64,000 nt of DNA from Aliihoeflea sp. 2WW. GTDB taxonomy: Bacteria > Pseudomonadota > Alphaproteobacteria > Rhizobiales > Rhizobiaceae. Positions within the stretch are counted from its first letter, which is position 1, and each line of letters begins with the position of its first letter. Under the pieces are notes generated by a model. That model saw nothing but the letters and a program-made list of their open reading frames with translations. It was not told the origin of the DNA and searched no databases. The stretch covers positions 197,459-261,458 of the forward strand of contig NZ_AYOD01000001.1 of assembly GCF_000497755.1 (NCBI RefSeq). The letters are read 5' to 3'. Positions 39,303-50,692 of the stretch are shown one piece after another. A program made the translations under genes and the position numbers.

Positions 39303-40091
39303 GTGTTCTTCTACCTTTCCAAGATATTCTGGCTGTTCGCTCACCCTCTCAACCTGACGGGCATCCTGCTTTTCGTCGGGCTGGTTCTGCTGTTCCTGCA
39401 ATGGACCCGGCTGGCCGGGGCGGCGTTTTCGGTCGCCTTCCTCGTCGTGGCGCTGTCGACCTGGACATCGCTCGGCGCGTTGATGCTGCATCCGCTGGAG
39501 GATCGTTTCGCGCGGCCCGAGCCTGTGCCCGAGCGCATCGAAGGGATCATCGTCCTGGGCGGCGGGTTCGAGGGTTCGGTCAATCTGGCGCGTGGCGGGT
39601 ATGAGCTGAATTCGAGCGGCGACCGGTTCGTCGAGACGGCGGTTCTGGCGCGGCGGTATCCGCAGGTGCCGGTCGTGGTGTCGGGCGGAACCGGAACGAT
39701 GGTGCTCGAGGGCGAGGGCGATGCGGACACCGCACCGCGGCTCCTGACCGCGCTCGGCATCGACGAAGGCCGGCTGGTGCTGGAAAACCGTTCGCGCAAC
39801 ACCGACGAGAATGCGCGGTTTTCGCGCGACATGGTGAACCCGCGGCCGGGTCAGACTTGGCTGCTCGTCACGTCTGCCTTCCACATGCCGCGCTCGGTGC
39901 TGCTGTTTCAGAAGGCGGGGTTCGAGGTCGTGCCGTGGCCGGCCGATTATCGCACGGCGGGCATCGAGACGGCGGGTCTGGCTCAGGATAACGAGATCGA
40001 CAGCCTGCAGAATACCGCCATCGCCATTCGCGAATGGATCGGCCTCGTCGCCTATCGCCTGACGGGGCGCACCGACAGGCTGCTGCCCTAG
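39303..40091 (+). CDS. YdcF/ElyC-family (DUF218) membrane protein
   Basis: 262 residues, GTG start at 39303. Two N-terminal helices (WLFAHPLNLTGILLFVGLVLL, AGAAFSVAFLVVALSTW), then a DUF218 domain: GIIVLGGGFEG, VPVVVSGGTG, LENRSRNTDENARFS, LLVTSAFHMPRSVLLF. Relatives such as ElyC act in cell envelope and peptidoglycan-precursor metabolism; the exact activity is unsettled. Stop overlaps the DUF599 stop on the other strand by four bases (shared CTAG). Confidence 0.88.
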   Translation: MFFYLSKIFWLFAHPLNLTGILLFVGLVLLFLQWTRLAGAAFSVAFLVVALSTWTSLGALMLHPLEDRFARPEPVPERIEGIIVLGGGFEGSVNLARGGYELNSSGDRFVETAVLARRYPQVPVVVSGGTGTMVLEGEGDADTAPRLLTALGIDEGRLVLENRSRNTDENARFSRDMVNPRPGQTWLLVTSAFHMPRSVLLFQKAGFEVVPWPADYRTAGIETAGLAQDNEIDSLQNTAIAIREWIGLVAYRLTGRTDRLLP

Positions 40092-40786
40092 GCGTCGAGG
40101 ACGGCGGCGCGGGCGGCGGAGAAGAACTGCCGGCGCACCAGAACGAAGAGCGTGAAGGTGGTGGTCGCCAGGAAGAACCACGGACCGATGAACCAGCCGA
40201 GATAGCCGAGCGCGAAGAAGATCGCGCGCAGGCCGGCGTTGAAGTGCTTCCCGCCGAGCTGGTTCATCCGCGCGGCGCGCATGACGGCGCGCTCGGTCGC
40301 GGCGTCCTCGATGCCGTCCTTCACGATCGGCACCGCGCCGATCAGGATCGAGCAATAGTTGAAGAGCCGATAGGCCCAGCCGAACTTGAAGAAGGCATAG
40401 GCGAGGATGCCCGTCAGGCCGAAGACCTTTGCCTCGAAGACGGGGCGGGCGATGTCGTCGTTCGTCGGCAGGTCGCCGAGGACCGCGATGACCTGATCGG
40501 TCGAGCCCAGAAGCGCGAAGCAGCCGCCGAGCGCCAGCAGTGAGCTGGACGCGAAGAAAGCCGTGCCCTGCTGGAGGCCCATCATGATGCCGGTGTCGAT
40601 CATCCGCAGGTCGCGCCGGGCCATGGTGCGCATCCATGTCTCGCGCTGTCGGTTCATGAGCGAGGTGAGCGTGGGGCGCGAAAAGAGCCGGCCCTGCGTC
40701 GCCTGCGCGAACACGATCCAGCCAATCAGAAAGTAGGCCAGCGCCACGAGGTCGAGTGGATCGAGGAGGAGGGAGTCGGGGATCAT
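40088..40786 (-). CDS. DUF599 family membrane protein
   Basis: 232 residues, four hydrophobic helices. DLVALAYFLIGWIVFAQ, the segment LTSLMNRQRETWMRTMARR, GTAFFASSSLLALGGCFALLG, and KFGWAYRLFNYCSILIGAVP are the DUF599 pattern. Function unknown; inner-membrane protein in many proteobacteria. Transcribed alone. Upstream lies a 270-base gap with a palindrome. Confidence 0.9.
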   Translation of the reverse strand: MIPDSLLLDPLDLVALAYFLIGWIVFAQATQGRLFSRPTLTSLMNRQRETWMRTMARRDLRMIDTGIMMGLQQGTAFFASSSLLALGGCFALLGSTDQVIAVLGDLPTNDDIARPVFEAKVFGLTGILAYAFFKFGWAYRLFNYCSILIGAVPIVKDGIEDAATERAVMRAARMNQLGGKHFNAGLRAIFFALGYLGWFIGPWFFLATTTFTLFVLVRRQFFSAARAAVLDA

Positions 40787-40887
40787 TCGATGAGCCTAGC
40801 CGATTTCGCCGGACATGCGAGCGTCATCCTTTCGCCTGATGCGTTACGAATTCGCAAATATCGCGTTACAGCTAACCCGATGATTTG

Positions 40888-40914
40888 TCTCAAATTGTTC
40901 GAAACAAAATGAGA
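40888..40914. promoter_or_regulatory. 27-base interrupted palindrome, possible operator
   Basis: TCTCA-AA-TTGTT-CGA-AACAA-AA-TGAGA: two pairs of 5-base arms symmetric about CGA. It sits between the divergent DUF599 gene (start 40786) and the small membrane-protein gene (start 41061). No T-run, so an operator or cruciform is more likely than a terminator. Confidence 0.4.
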
Positions 40915-41060
40915 AGCCTGAAATCCATGCCTTGAATTCGCCTTCTTTCAGCATTGCAAGGCGGCACGAATACGTCTACCCAGAAGCCTGCTTGAGCAGG
41001 GGACGCGATCCGCGTTTTTCGGGGGCGATGGCAAACAAAGATCTCAATAACGGGAATTCC

Positions 41061-41195
41061 ATGGACGATAGCGTTCAGAAATCCTGCTGGGGCGTAACCG
41101 CCAAGGCAGTGATCGGCTTTGCAGGCATCATTCTCCTGGCCTGGCTGGTCGGGGGTGCAGGCGCGGAAGGCGTGGCGACGATCGCCGCTCGCTAG
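41061..41195 (+). CDS. Small single-pass membrane protein
   Basis: 44 residues from ATG 41061 (GGGA five bases upstream); a start at 41028 would add 11 residues (MANKDLNNGNS). One clear transmembrane helix, AVIGFAGIILLAWLVGG, preceded by a polar head (MDDSVQKSCWGVTAK) and followed by GAGAEGVATIAAR. A strong terminator follows 39 bases after the stop, making it a self-contained transcription unit. No family known to me. Coding status is supported by the ribosome site, hydrophobic profile and terminator. Confidence 0.6.
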   Translation: MDDSVQKSCWGVTAKAVIGFAGIILLAWLVGGAGAEGVATIAAR

Positions 41196-41233
41196 TTCGC
41201 GAAGCAGGCCGCGGGCTTGCACTGAAATTCGAG

Positions 41234-41263
41234 AGGCTGCGGAACGCGTTCCGCGGCCTTTTT
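41234..41263 (+). terminator. Intrinsic terminator after the small membrane protein gene
   Basis: A 12-bp stem AGGCTGCGGAAC / GTTCCGCGGCCT with one GU pair and a two-base centre, followed by TTTTT. Ends about 100 bases before sdaA, so sdaA must have its own promoter or leader. Confidence 0.85.
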
Positions 41264-41360
41264 CTTTGCCATGTCGCAACCGGATCAGCGAAGGTCGGGC
41301 AGTGCCTTGCGCTGTCCGCGCGGCTGGCGAAGAGTGCGCCGACACCTCCTGGAGAACCCG

Positions 41361-42761
41361 ATGTTCCTGTCCGTCTTCGACCTCTTCAAGATCGGCATCG
41401 GCCCGTCGAGTTCGCACACGATGGGGCCGATGTCGGCGGCCGGGCGGTTTCTCGACGAGATATTGAGTGGCGACTGGCCGAAGCCGCAGGGCGCGGTGGT
41501 GTCCCGGCTTTCGGTCAGCCTGCACGGCTCGCTCGCCTTTACCGGCGTCGGGCACGGGACGGACCGGGCGGTGATCCTCGGACTGACCGGGGCGTTGCCG
41601 CAGACGGTCGACCCGGACAGGATGGATGCGGCGGTGGCCGAGGTGAGCGAGGCGAAGCGCGTGACGCCGCCCGGTCATCCGAGCTACCGGTTCGATCCTG
41701 CGAGTGATCTCGTGCTCGATCGAAAACAGCCGCTGCCTGGGCATGCGAACGGCATGGCTTTCAGCGCCTACGATTCCGATGATCGGCTGCTCCTGAAACG
41801 GATCTACTATTCGATCGGCGGCGGGTTCGTGGTTTCGGAGGAGGAGTTGCAGCGGCTGGCGGCGAAGGGGCCGGAGGGGAAGGCGGGCGAGGTGCCGCAT
41901 CCGTTCCGCAATGCGCGCGAGATGCTGGCCATGGCGGAAGCTTCCGGCCGGTCGATCGCGGAGATGAAACGAGCGAACGAGGAGACGCGGCAATCGCGCG
42001 CCGAACTCGATGCCGGGCTCGACGCGATCTGGGACGCGATGCGCGGCTGCATCGAGCGGGGCTTGAGCCAGGACGGGATCATGCCGGGCGGGCTGAAGGT
42101 GCGCCGGCGCGCGCGGCACCTCCACGACACGCTGCAGGAACAGTGGCGGCAGAACCGGCCGAACCCGCTGCTCGCAAACGACTGGCTGTCGGTCTACGCG
42201 ATGGCCGTGAACGAGGAGAACGCGGCAGGCGGGCGCGTCGTGACGGCGCCGACCAATGGCGCGGCGGGCGTGGTGCCGGCGGTGATGCGCTACTGGCTGC
42301 ATTTCCACCCGGAGGCCGACCAGAATGGTATTCGCGATTTCCTGCTGACGGCGGCAGCGGTCGGCGGGATCATCAAGCACAATGCATCGATCTCCGGTGC
42401 CGAGGTCGGCTGCCAGGGCGAAGTGGGCTCGGCATCGGCTATGGCGGCCGCGGGGCTTTGCGCCGTCATGGGCGGCTCGCCCGAGCAGGTGGAGAATGCG
42501 GCCGAGATCGCGCTCGAACATCATCTCGGCATGACGTGCGATCCGATTGCGGGGCTCGTGCAGGTGCCGTGCATCGAACGAAATGCGCTGGGCGCGGTGA
42601 AGGCGGTGACGGCCGCTTCGCTTGCGATCAAGGGTGACGGCAAGCATTTCGTGCCGCTCGACGCGGCGATCGAGACCATGCGCCAGACCGGGCTCGACAT
42701 GAACGACAAGTACAAGGAAACGAGCCTTGGTGGACTCGCGGTGAATGTCGTCGAGTGCTGA
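41361..42761 (+). CDS. sdaA: L-serine ammonia-lyase (L-serine dehydratase)
   Basis: Iron-sulfur enzyme deaminating serine to pyruvate, 466 residues, single-chain type. N-terminus [20 protein letters not shown] binds phosphate/serine; cluster-ligand cysteines lie in [23 protein letters not shown] and the C-terminal VVEC, which in this class can act as a tethered ligand. ATG 41361 has GGAG six bases upstream; an earlier in-frame ATG at 41271 adds a basic stretch with no family sequence. With gcvTHP it links serine/glycine breakdown in this region. Confidence 0.95.
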   Translation: MFLSVFDLFKIGIGPSSSHTMGPMSAAGRFLDEILSGDWPKPQGAVVSRLSVSLHGSLAFTGVGHGTDRAVILGLTGALPQTVDPDRMDAAVAEVSEAKRVTPPGHPSYRFDPASDLVLDRKQPLPGHANGMAFSAYDSDDRLLLKRIYYSIGGGFVVSEEELQRLAAKGPEGKAGEVPHPFRNAREMLAMAEASGRSIAEMKRANEETRQSRAELDAGLDAIWDAMRGCIERGLSQDGIMPGGLKVRRRARHLHDTLQEQWRQNRPNPLLANDWLSVYAMAVNEENAAGGRVVTAPTNGAAGVVPAVMRYWLHFHPEADQNGIRDFLLTAAAVGGIIKHNASISGAEVGCQGEVGSASAMAAAGLCAVMGGSPEQVENAAEIALEHHLGMTCDPIAGLVQVPCIERNALGAVKAVTAASLAIKGDGKHFVPLDAAIETMRQTGLDMNDKYKETSLGGLAVNVVEC

Positions 42762-42829
42762 GGTCGCTTTCTGTGGACATCAAGCGATCGTGCCTTTGAG
42801 TTGCCGGAAGCCCGCGCCTATCTAGAGCC

Positions 42830-43264
42830 ATGGCACTTCACATCCTCAAGCTCTGCGTCGGCTGCGACTCGATCGAGGACCTGCAATCATGGATCGATGA
42901 GCGGGCGGCGCGGATGCGCGCTGCCGGGCAGGCGGTCGAACATTTCCACACGACGCGAATGGTGCCGAAGCGCGTTGAGGAACTGCTCGACAGCGGATCG
43001 CTCTACTGGGTGATCAAGGGCGGCGTGCAGTGCCGACAGAAGCTGATCGACGTCAGGCCGTTCACCGATGGCGACGGGATCGGCCGCTGCCATCTGGTGC
43101 TCGACCATGAACTCACGCCGACGGTCTGGCAGCCTCGACGGCCCTTCCAGGGCTGGCGCTATTTGCGGACGGACGACGCCCCGCACGATGTCGGCGGCGG
43201 ATCGGACATGCGCGAAATGCCGGCGCAGCTCCGCCGCGAACTCGCCGATCTCGGGCTTCTGTGA
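42830..43264 (+). CDS. DUF1489 family protein
   Basis: 144 residues. MALHILKLCVGCDSIEDLQ, HTTRMVPKRVEELLDSGSLYW, VIKGGVQCRQKL and ILD-type C-terminal half TPRRPFQGWRYL-like (QPRRPFQGWRYL) are diagnostic. Alphaproteobacterial family of unknown function with conserved cysteine, histidine and arginine residues. Directly upstream of a VWA-domain protein gene. Confidence 0.92.
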   Translation: MALHILKLCVGCDSIEDLQSWIDERAARMRAAGQAVEHFHTTRMVPKRVEELLDSGSLYWVIKGGVQCRQKLIDVRPFTDGDGIGRCHLVLDHELTPTVWQPRRPFQGWRYLRTDDAPHDVGGGSDMREMPAQLRRELADLGLL

Positions 43265-43311
43265 TCGCACGTCATCTTGCCTTGGGCGGGCCGGCACCTC
43301 ATTTTCATGAC

Positions 43312-44049
43312 ATGAGTGAAAAGACGCCCGCCAAACCGACGACGCTGCCGACCGAGACGCAGCGCAGCGACCCGAATGCGGTCGCATCCTTCCTGAAGCA
43401 GGCGCGCGCATTGGGCGCGGGACGTGTCGCCGGCGCGAGCAAGGGCCGCCTGATCCTGGCGCTCGACGCGACCATGAGCCGGCAGCCGACCTGGGACCTC
43501 GCCTGTGCGCTGCAGGCCGAGATGTTCGATGCGGTCGGAAAGACGGGGAGGCTTGAAGTCCAACTCGTCTACTTCCGCGGATTTGGCGAGTGCCGATCGT
43601 CGAAATTCGTCTCCGATACGGGCAAGCTCAAGGACCTGATGGTGAAGATCGACTGCCGGGGCGGACACACGCAGATCGGCAAGGTGCTCTCGCATGCGCT
43701 CACCGAGACCGAGGCGCAGAAGGTCAACGCGCTCGTCTATATCGGTGATGCGATGGAGGAAGAGGTCGACGACCTGGCGGAGAAGGCCGGACGGCTCGGG
43801 CTCAAGGGCGTTCCGGTATTCCTGTTTCAGGAGGGTCACGATCCATCTGCCGAGCGCGCTTTCAAGGAGATCGCACGGCTGACGCGAGGCGCCTGGTTCC
43901 GGTTCGACCGCAACGCGGCATCGACGCTGGCGGAGCTGCTTTCGGCGATCGCGATCTACGCCACAGGCGGCTATCCTGCGCTCGAGGCGAGGGGACGTGG
44001 TGCGGATCGCCTGCTTATCGAGAACATGCGCGGCAGAAGCGGATCATGA
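43312..44049 (+). CDS. VWA-domain-containing protein
   Basis: 245 residues from ATG 43312; a GTG at 43261, overlapping the DUF1489 stop, is an alternative. The body resembles a von Willebrand A domain: LILALDATMSRQPTWD has the D-x-S-like metal site in degenerate form (DATMS), followed by VQLVYFRGFGECRSS, LMVKIDCRGGHTQIG and ALVYIGDAMEE (second and third MIDAS-like acidic/Thr residues). Cytoplasmic. Coupled by ATGA to the membrane J-protein that follows, so they may act together. Function unknown. Confidence 0.83.
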   Translation: MSEKTPAKPTTLPTETQRSDPNAVASFLKQARALGAGRVAGASKGRLILALDATMSRQPTWDLACALQAEMFDAVGKTGRLEVQLVYFRGFGECRSSKFVSDTGKLKDLMVKIDCRGGHTQIGKVLSHALTETEAQKVNALVYIGDAMEEEVDDLAEKAGRLGLKGVPVFLFQEGHDPSAERAFKEIARLTRGAWFRFDRNAASTLAELLSAIAIYATGGYPALEARGRGADRLLIENMRGRSGS

Positions 44050-44732
44050 TCTACGTCATTTCGGGTGGCGCGCTCGCGCTGTTTCTCATGTTCGTTCTTC
44101 TGCGCGCCGACGCCTCGAGGATCGCCTCGAGTTTGCGGCTGATCGGTCCGCTTGCGCTCGGCATCGTCGGCGTGGGGCTCATTCTCATTGGTCGTGCCGG
44201 CCTTGGCGGCATGGCGCTTTCGAGCGCGCTGGCCTGGTATGGCGCCGGGCGGATGCGTCGCCGCGCCAGCCCGACGCCGGGAAAGCGATCCCATGTCCGG
44301 ACCGCTGCCTTGGAGATGGAACTCGACCACGATACCGGCGAACTGGACGGGGTGGTGCTGGCGGGCCGGTTCGACGGCAAGCCGCTCGGCGATCTCAGCG
44401 AACTCGAACTCTACGAGCTCCTCGCCGAACTGGCGGACGACGGCGAGAGCCGGCAGCTACTTGAGACGTATCTTGACGGCCGGCTTCCCCTCTGGCGCGA
44501 TCACGCGCAGGCGGATGTCGGCGGCGGGGAAACTCGCCCGCCAGCTTCTGGCCCCATGAGCAAGCAGGAGGCCTACCAGGTCCTTGGTCTTGAAGCGGGC
44601 GCTAGCGCGGCGGATATCCGCAAGGCGCATCGGCGCCTGATGCAGCGGCTGCATCCGGACCTCGGAGGAAGCTCCTTCCTGGCTGCGCGGATCAATGAAG
44701 CCAAGGACGTTCTGTTGTCCGGTCACGGCTGA
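44046..44732 (+). CDS. Membrane-anchored J-domain protein
   Basis: 228 residues. N-terminal transmembrane helices (MIYVISGGALALFLMFVLL and LALGIVGVGLILIGRAG), a basic linker, an acidic middle (ELDHDTGELDGVVLAGRFDG), and a C-terminal J domain at about residues 172-226 with the invariant HPD (LMQRLHPDLGG). The TM-then-C-terminal-J layout matches the alphaproteobacterial TimB/Tim14 (Pam18)-like proteins, which recruit DnaK to the membrane. Second gene after the VWA protein. Confidence 0.88.
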   Translation: MIYVISGGALALFLMFVLLRADASRIASSLRLIGPLALGIVGVGLILIGRAGLGGMALSSALAWYGAGRMRRRASPTPGKRSHVRTAALEMELDHDTGELDGVVLAGRFDGKPLGDLSELELYELLAELADDGESRQLLETYLDGRLPLWRDHAQADVGGGETRPPASGPMSKQEAYQVLGLEAGASAADIRKAHRRLMQRLHPDLGGSSFLAARINEAKDVLLSGHG

Positions 44733-44771
44733 TTCTCCTTCGACACGAAACACTCCCGGAGAACGGGAAAC

Positions 44772-46259
44772 TTACATCTGTACCGCATAGCAGGCGATGC
44801 CGTAGCTCTTCAGCGAGCTGCAGGCGGACCATGCCGCGTCCTTGCCGGCGAAACCGGCGAAGCGCGCGCGGTAGTAGGTCTGGCCGTTGTGGTCGAACGT
44901 CTCGGTGAACGGATCGGCACTGCCGAGGACGTTGGACGCGCGCGACTTCGCGTTGGCGAGGAAGGACTTGGCCTCGCTTTCCGACGGCATGGACGCCACC
45001 TGGATGACCCAGCCGGCGGGCTGCGTCGAGGATGTCTGGACCGGATCGACTTCCGCACGCTCCTTGATCGCGTGAAGAGCCGCGGGCACGGCCTGCGAGG
45101 GCACCGGGGCAGGGGGCGTCGGCCGGGCGGTCGGGACCGCGCCTGCGAATGCCATCTGGATCCGGTTGGAGGCGTCGTCATTGCCCAGCGGGGCGGACGG
45201 GGCAGGAGCCATCGCAGGCGCCTGGGCTACCGGCTGTGCGGCTGCCGTCGAGGTCAAAGCGAGTTCCATCTGCGCGGCGCCGGCCGGTTCGGCCGGGCGG
45301 AACTGCGGCGCGGACATCTTCGTCGGCAGCACATTGGCGGCAGCGGCGACGGCAACGCCCTGGCTGGCCGCGCCGCGAGCAACGAGCAACTGCTTGTTGC
45401 CGCGCGAAGCCTTGGGAAGGTATTCGCGGATCAGTTCGACCATGTGATCGTCACGCGAACGTCCGGAACGGCCGCCCATCACGACAGCGACGATGGAGCG
45501 GCCATCGTCCTGCACCGACGAGACGAGGTTGAAGCCCGATGCGCGAATGTAGCCGGTCTTGATGCCATCGGCGCCGCGAACGCGACCCAGCACCCGATTG
45601 TGGTTGCCGAAGCGCTGCTTGCCGAGATTGAACTCGCGGGTGCCGAAATAGGAATAATACTGCGGATAGTGCTCGCGCAGGGCGACGCCGAGGATCGCCA
45701 TGTCACGTGCGCTGGTCACCTGCTTGTTGTTCGGCAGGCCGTGGGCGTTCTGGAACGTGGTCGAATTCATGCCGAGCTGGCGCGCCTTCGTGGTCATCAG
45801 CCGGGCAAAGTTCTGCTCCGAACCACCGACGAATTCGCCGATCGCAGTGGCGATGTCATTGGCGGAACGGGTGACGAGCGAATAGATCGCGTTTTCCGCC
45901 GTGATCGTGGAGCCGGCGCGCAAGCCGATCTTGGTCGGCGGCTCGGCGGCTGCCTTGGCGCTGATCGGAATCGGCGTCGACTTGGCGACGCGACCGGACT
46001 CCATCTGCTCGAACAGCATGTAGAGCGTCATCATCTTGGTCAGCGAGGCCGGGAAGCGCTGTTCGTCGCCATAGCGATTGAACAGGACCTGCCCCGTCTT
46101 GGCGTCCATGACATAGGCCGCATAGCGCGGATTCGCCGAGGCGTGACCGACGGAGCCGGCGACCAAGGCGAGGGCGGTGAGGAAGGAAAGCAGGACCTTG
46201 AGGACGGCCTGGTGACGCGGAAGCATTCCGGCGAACGTCTGACGCACAACTACACCCAT
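44772..46259 (-). CDS. D-alanyl-D-alanine carboxypeptidase with C-terminal SPOR domain
   Basis: About 495 residues. Signal/anchor region to residue ~42 (LLSFLTALALVAGSVGHASA), then a penicillin-binding-protein peptidase S11 domain with SLTK (Ser72), SAN and KTG motifs. A Pro/Ala-rich linker follows, and the last ~75 residues (GWVIQVASMPSESEAKSFL, YYRARFAGFAGKDAAWSAC) form a SPOR domain that binds denuded glycan at division sites. Trims stem peptides in the periplasm. Start at 46259 has no strong ribosome site; an internal ATG at 46226 (MLPRHQ) is an alternative. Confidence 0.92.
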   Translation of the reverse strand: MGVVVRQTFAGMLPRHQAVLKVLLSFLTALALVAGSVGHASANPRYAAYVMDAKTGQVLFNRYGDEQRFPASLTKMMTLYMLFEQMESGRVAKSTPIPISAKAAAEPPTKIGLRAGSTITAENAIYSLVTRSANDIATAIGEFVGGSEQNFARLMTTKARQLGMNSTTFQNAHGLPNNKQVTSARDMAILGVALREHYPQYYSYFGTREFNLGKQRFGNHNRVLGRVRGADGIKTGYIRASGFNLVSSVQDDGRSIVAVVMGGRSGRSRDDHMVELIREYLPKASRGNKQLLVARGAASQGVAVAAAANVLPTKMSAPQFRPAEPAGAAQMELALTSTAAAQPVAQAPAMAPAPSAPLGNDDASNRIQMAFAGAVPTARPTPPAPVPSQAVPAALHAIKERAEVDPVQTSSTQPAGWVIQVASMPSESEAKSFLANAKSRASNVLGSADPFTETFDHNGQTYYRARFAGFAGKDAAWSACSSLKSYGIACYAVQM

Positions 46260-46319
46260 ACAGATTTTGTCGGTCGCATTCTGGCGAGGATTTACATGCT
46301 GCCAACCTAGCCGCCGGAA

Positions 46320-46342
46320 GTTACCGATCCGTTTATGGTAAC
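46320..46342. promoter_or_regulatory. Inverted repeat GTTACC-N11-GGTAAC, possible operator
   Basis: Perfect 6-base arms in the 217-base divergent region between the D,D-carboxypeptidase and the phasin. Nothing else recognisable in that gap. Confidence 0.3.
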
Positions 46343-46477
46343 CGCTTCGTTCATAAAGCCGGCCAAATTCGAGACGTGCCTGCATTCCGGCCGCAATTGA
46401 CGGGTGCTGCGTCGCACGCTACGGTTTTCGCATCGCAGCATTGCTGCTCCGTCCATTGGACCAAGAGGTTTTGGCTT

Positions 46478-46807
46478 ATGATGCAATCCTTCGACGACGC
46501 CGGTAAGTTTGGCAAGGAAATGGCCGATAGCGGGCTGAGAAGTTTCGCTTCGGTTTCGAAGAACATGCAGGCGATCGCCGTCGAGGCGACCGAATACTCC
46601 CGACGCGCGTTCGAGCAGTCCGGTTCGGTGGTGGAAAAGCTGGTTCAGGCGAAGTCGCCCGACAAGGCGATGGAGATCCAGATGGATTTCGTACGCCAGG
46701 CCTATGAAGGCTTCGTCGGCCAGGCGACGCGAATGAGCGAGCTTTATGCCGACATGGCGAAAGAGGTCTACAAGCCCTTCGAGACGCTGGGCGTGAAGGC
46801 GCGGTGA
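46478..46807 (+). CDS. Phasin family protein
   Basis: 109 residues. The stretch FGKEMADSGLRSFASVSKNMQA followed by EQSGSVVEKLVQAKSPDKAMEIQMDFVRQA and YEGFVGQATRMSELYADMAKE is the phasin pattern: an amphipathic helical protein that coats polyhydroxyalkanoate granules or membranes. ATG 46478 has AAGAGG nine bases upstream; a second ATG follows immediately (46481). A terminator follows, so it is monocistronic. PHA synthesis genes are not in the window. Confidence 0.9.
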   Translation: MMQSFDDAGKFGKEMADSGLRSFASVSKNMQAIAVEATEYSRRAFEQSGSVVEKLVQAKSPDKAMEIQMDFVRQAYEGFVGQATRMSELYADMAKEVYKPFETLGVKAR

Positions 46808-46835
46808 CCGCAAAGCACATCGGCGAAACGACAAC

Positions 46836-46862
46836 GAGGCCGCGCGATTGCGCGGCCTTTTT
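46836..46862 (+). terminator. Intrinsic terminator of the phasin gene
   Basis: Stem GGCCGCGC / GCGCGGCC (8 bp) with a GATT loop and a TTTTT tail, 29 bases after the stop. Confidence 0.9.
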
Positions 46863-47002
46863 CGTGCCGGATCGAGACGTCAAAAATATTGTCGAGGACG
46901 TGAAGCCTGGCCGTATTGTCACCATCGACACAGGGCTTACAATCGAACACGAAACACCTACATGACGCTTCCGAGGCGGGAGTGGTTGGATTGGGAAGGC
47001 GA

Positions 47003-47368
47003 GTGACGAGCATAGGTTCCGGCGAGCGTGCGCCCAAGGCTCAGGCGGGCGAAAACGGCAATGGCGGCCCCGGCCGCGGCACGGCGGTTATCACCCGCAC
47101 GAAAGCCAAGACCAAGAAGCCCAGTCTCTACCGCGTCCTGATCCTGAACGACGACTACACGCCGATGGAATTCGTCGTGCACGTGCTCGAGCGCTTCTTC
47201 CAGAAGGATCGCGAGGCTGCGACCCGCATCATGCTCCACGTCCATAATCACGGTGTCGGCGAATGCGGCGTCTACACCTTCGAGGTGGCCGAGACCAAGG
47301 TGACGCAAGTCATGGATTTCGCTCGCCAACACCAGCATCCGCTGCAATGCGTGATGGAAAAGAAATGA
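47003..47368 (+). CDS. clpS: ATP-dependent Clp protease adaptor ClpS
   Basis: N-end-rule adaptor that delivers substrates with bulky N-terminal residues to ClpAP. GTG start at 47003 (GGGAAGG just upstream) gives 121 residues; the frame is open further 5' without a good start. A flexible Gly/Lys-rich N-terminus is followed by the ClpS core: [37 protein letters not shown] and [12 protein letters not shown]. Eight bases separate it from clpA. Confidence 0.95.
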   Translation: MTSIGSGERAPKAQAGENGNGGPGRGTAVITRTKAKTKKPSLYRVLILNDDYTPMEFVVHVLERFFQKDREAATRIMLHVHNHGVGECGVYTFEVAETKVTQVMDFARQHQHPLQCVMEKK

Positions 47369-47376
47369 GGTACTGA

Positions 47377-49842
<2,466 letters not shown>

Positions 49843-49862
49843 GGCCGACTGACAGGAAAACC

Positions 49863-49892
49863 AAAAGCGGCGTCTTCGGGCGCCGCTTTTTT
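49863..49892 (+). terminator. Intrinsic terminator of clpS-clpA
   Basis: Stem AAAAGCGGCG / CGCCGCTTTT with an 8-base loop and a run of six T, 20 bases after the clpA stop. Confidence 0.92.
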
Positions 49893-49933
49893 AACATCGC
49901 AAGTTTCCGGCCCCTGTGCTATCGGGGCCCGAC

Positions 49934-50692
49934 ATGCCTTCGCCTGCCGACTCACATATCGATTCTCCATCGCCCGACTTTTCCACGCGACTCAAATGGT
50001 TCGCGCGCGGGTGTCGTGCGTCGATGTCGGTTCCGGCGCTGATCCTGGCGAGCAGCTTCGTCGGCTTTGCCGCGCTGGCGCTTGAGGCTGGCTTCACGCT
50101 GGCGCAGACCGTGTTCATGACGGGGATCGTGTGGGCGCTTCCGGCCAAGGTGGTGCTGATCGGCGCGGTGCTGGCGGGCAACGGCATCGCCGGCGCGGCC
50201 TTTGCGGTGGCGCTGTCCTCGGTGCGGCTTGCGCCGATGGTCGTCGTGCTGGTGCCGGAACTGCGCGGGCCCCGGACCCGGACCTGGGTTCTCTATCTGC
50301 TTTCCCATTTCGTCGCCGTCACGTCCTGGGTGATCGCGCTCGAACAGATCCGCCATGTGCCGCGCGAATTCCGCACGAGCTGGTATGGCGGCGTCGGCTC
50401 GTCGCTGGTCCTGCTCAACATGATCATCGTCGCGCTGGTCTACACGCTGGCGCAAAACCTGCCGCCGATCATTTCGGCCGCGCTCTTCATGCTGACGCCG
50501 ATCTACTTTCTGACCTCGCTTTGGGTGTCCGCGCGCGAGCGGGCAGGGCATGTCGCGATGGTCCTCGGTCTTCTGCTCGGGCCGCTTTTCCACATCGTCG
50601 TTCCCGATTTCAGCCTGCTGGCGACCGGGTTGGTCGGCGGATTGCTGGCCTATCTTTTCCATATCGTGGCGAAGCGCAGGAAAGCGACATGA
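49934..50692 (+). CDS. azlC: AzlC family protein (branched-chain amino acid permease, large subunit)
   Basis: 252 residues. A polar N-terminus, then RASMSVPALILASSFVGFAALA and multiple helices; AGAAFAVALSSVRLAPMVVVL and HFVAVTSWVIALEQ fit the AzlC family. Exports branched-chain amino acids and analogues together with AzlD. ATG 49934 has GGGG six bases upstream; a GTG at 49916 is a weaker alternative. Its TGA overlaps the azlD ATG (ATGA), the typical two-subunit arrangement. Confidence 0.92.
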   Translation: MPSPADSHIDSPSPDFSTRLKWFARGCRASMSVPALILASSFVGFAALALEAGFTLAQTVFMTGIVWALPAKVVLIGAVLAGNGIAGAAFAVALSSVRLAPMVVVLVPELRGPRTRTWVLYLLSHFVAVTSWVIALEQIRHVPREFRTSWYGGVGSSLVLLNMIIVALVYTLAQNLPPIISAALFMLTPIYFLTSLWVSARERAGHVAMVLGLLLGPLFHIVVPDFSLLATGLVGGLLAYLFHIVAKRRKAT

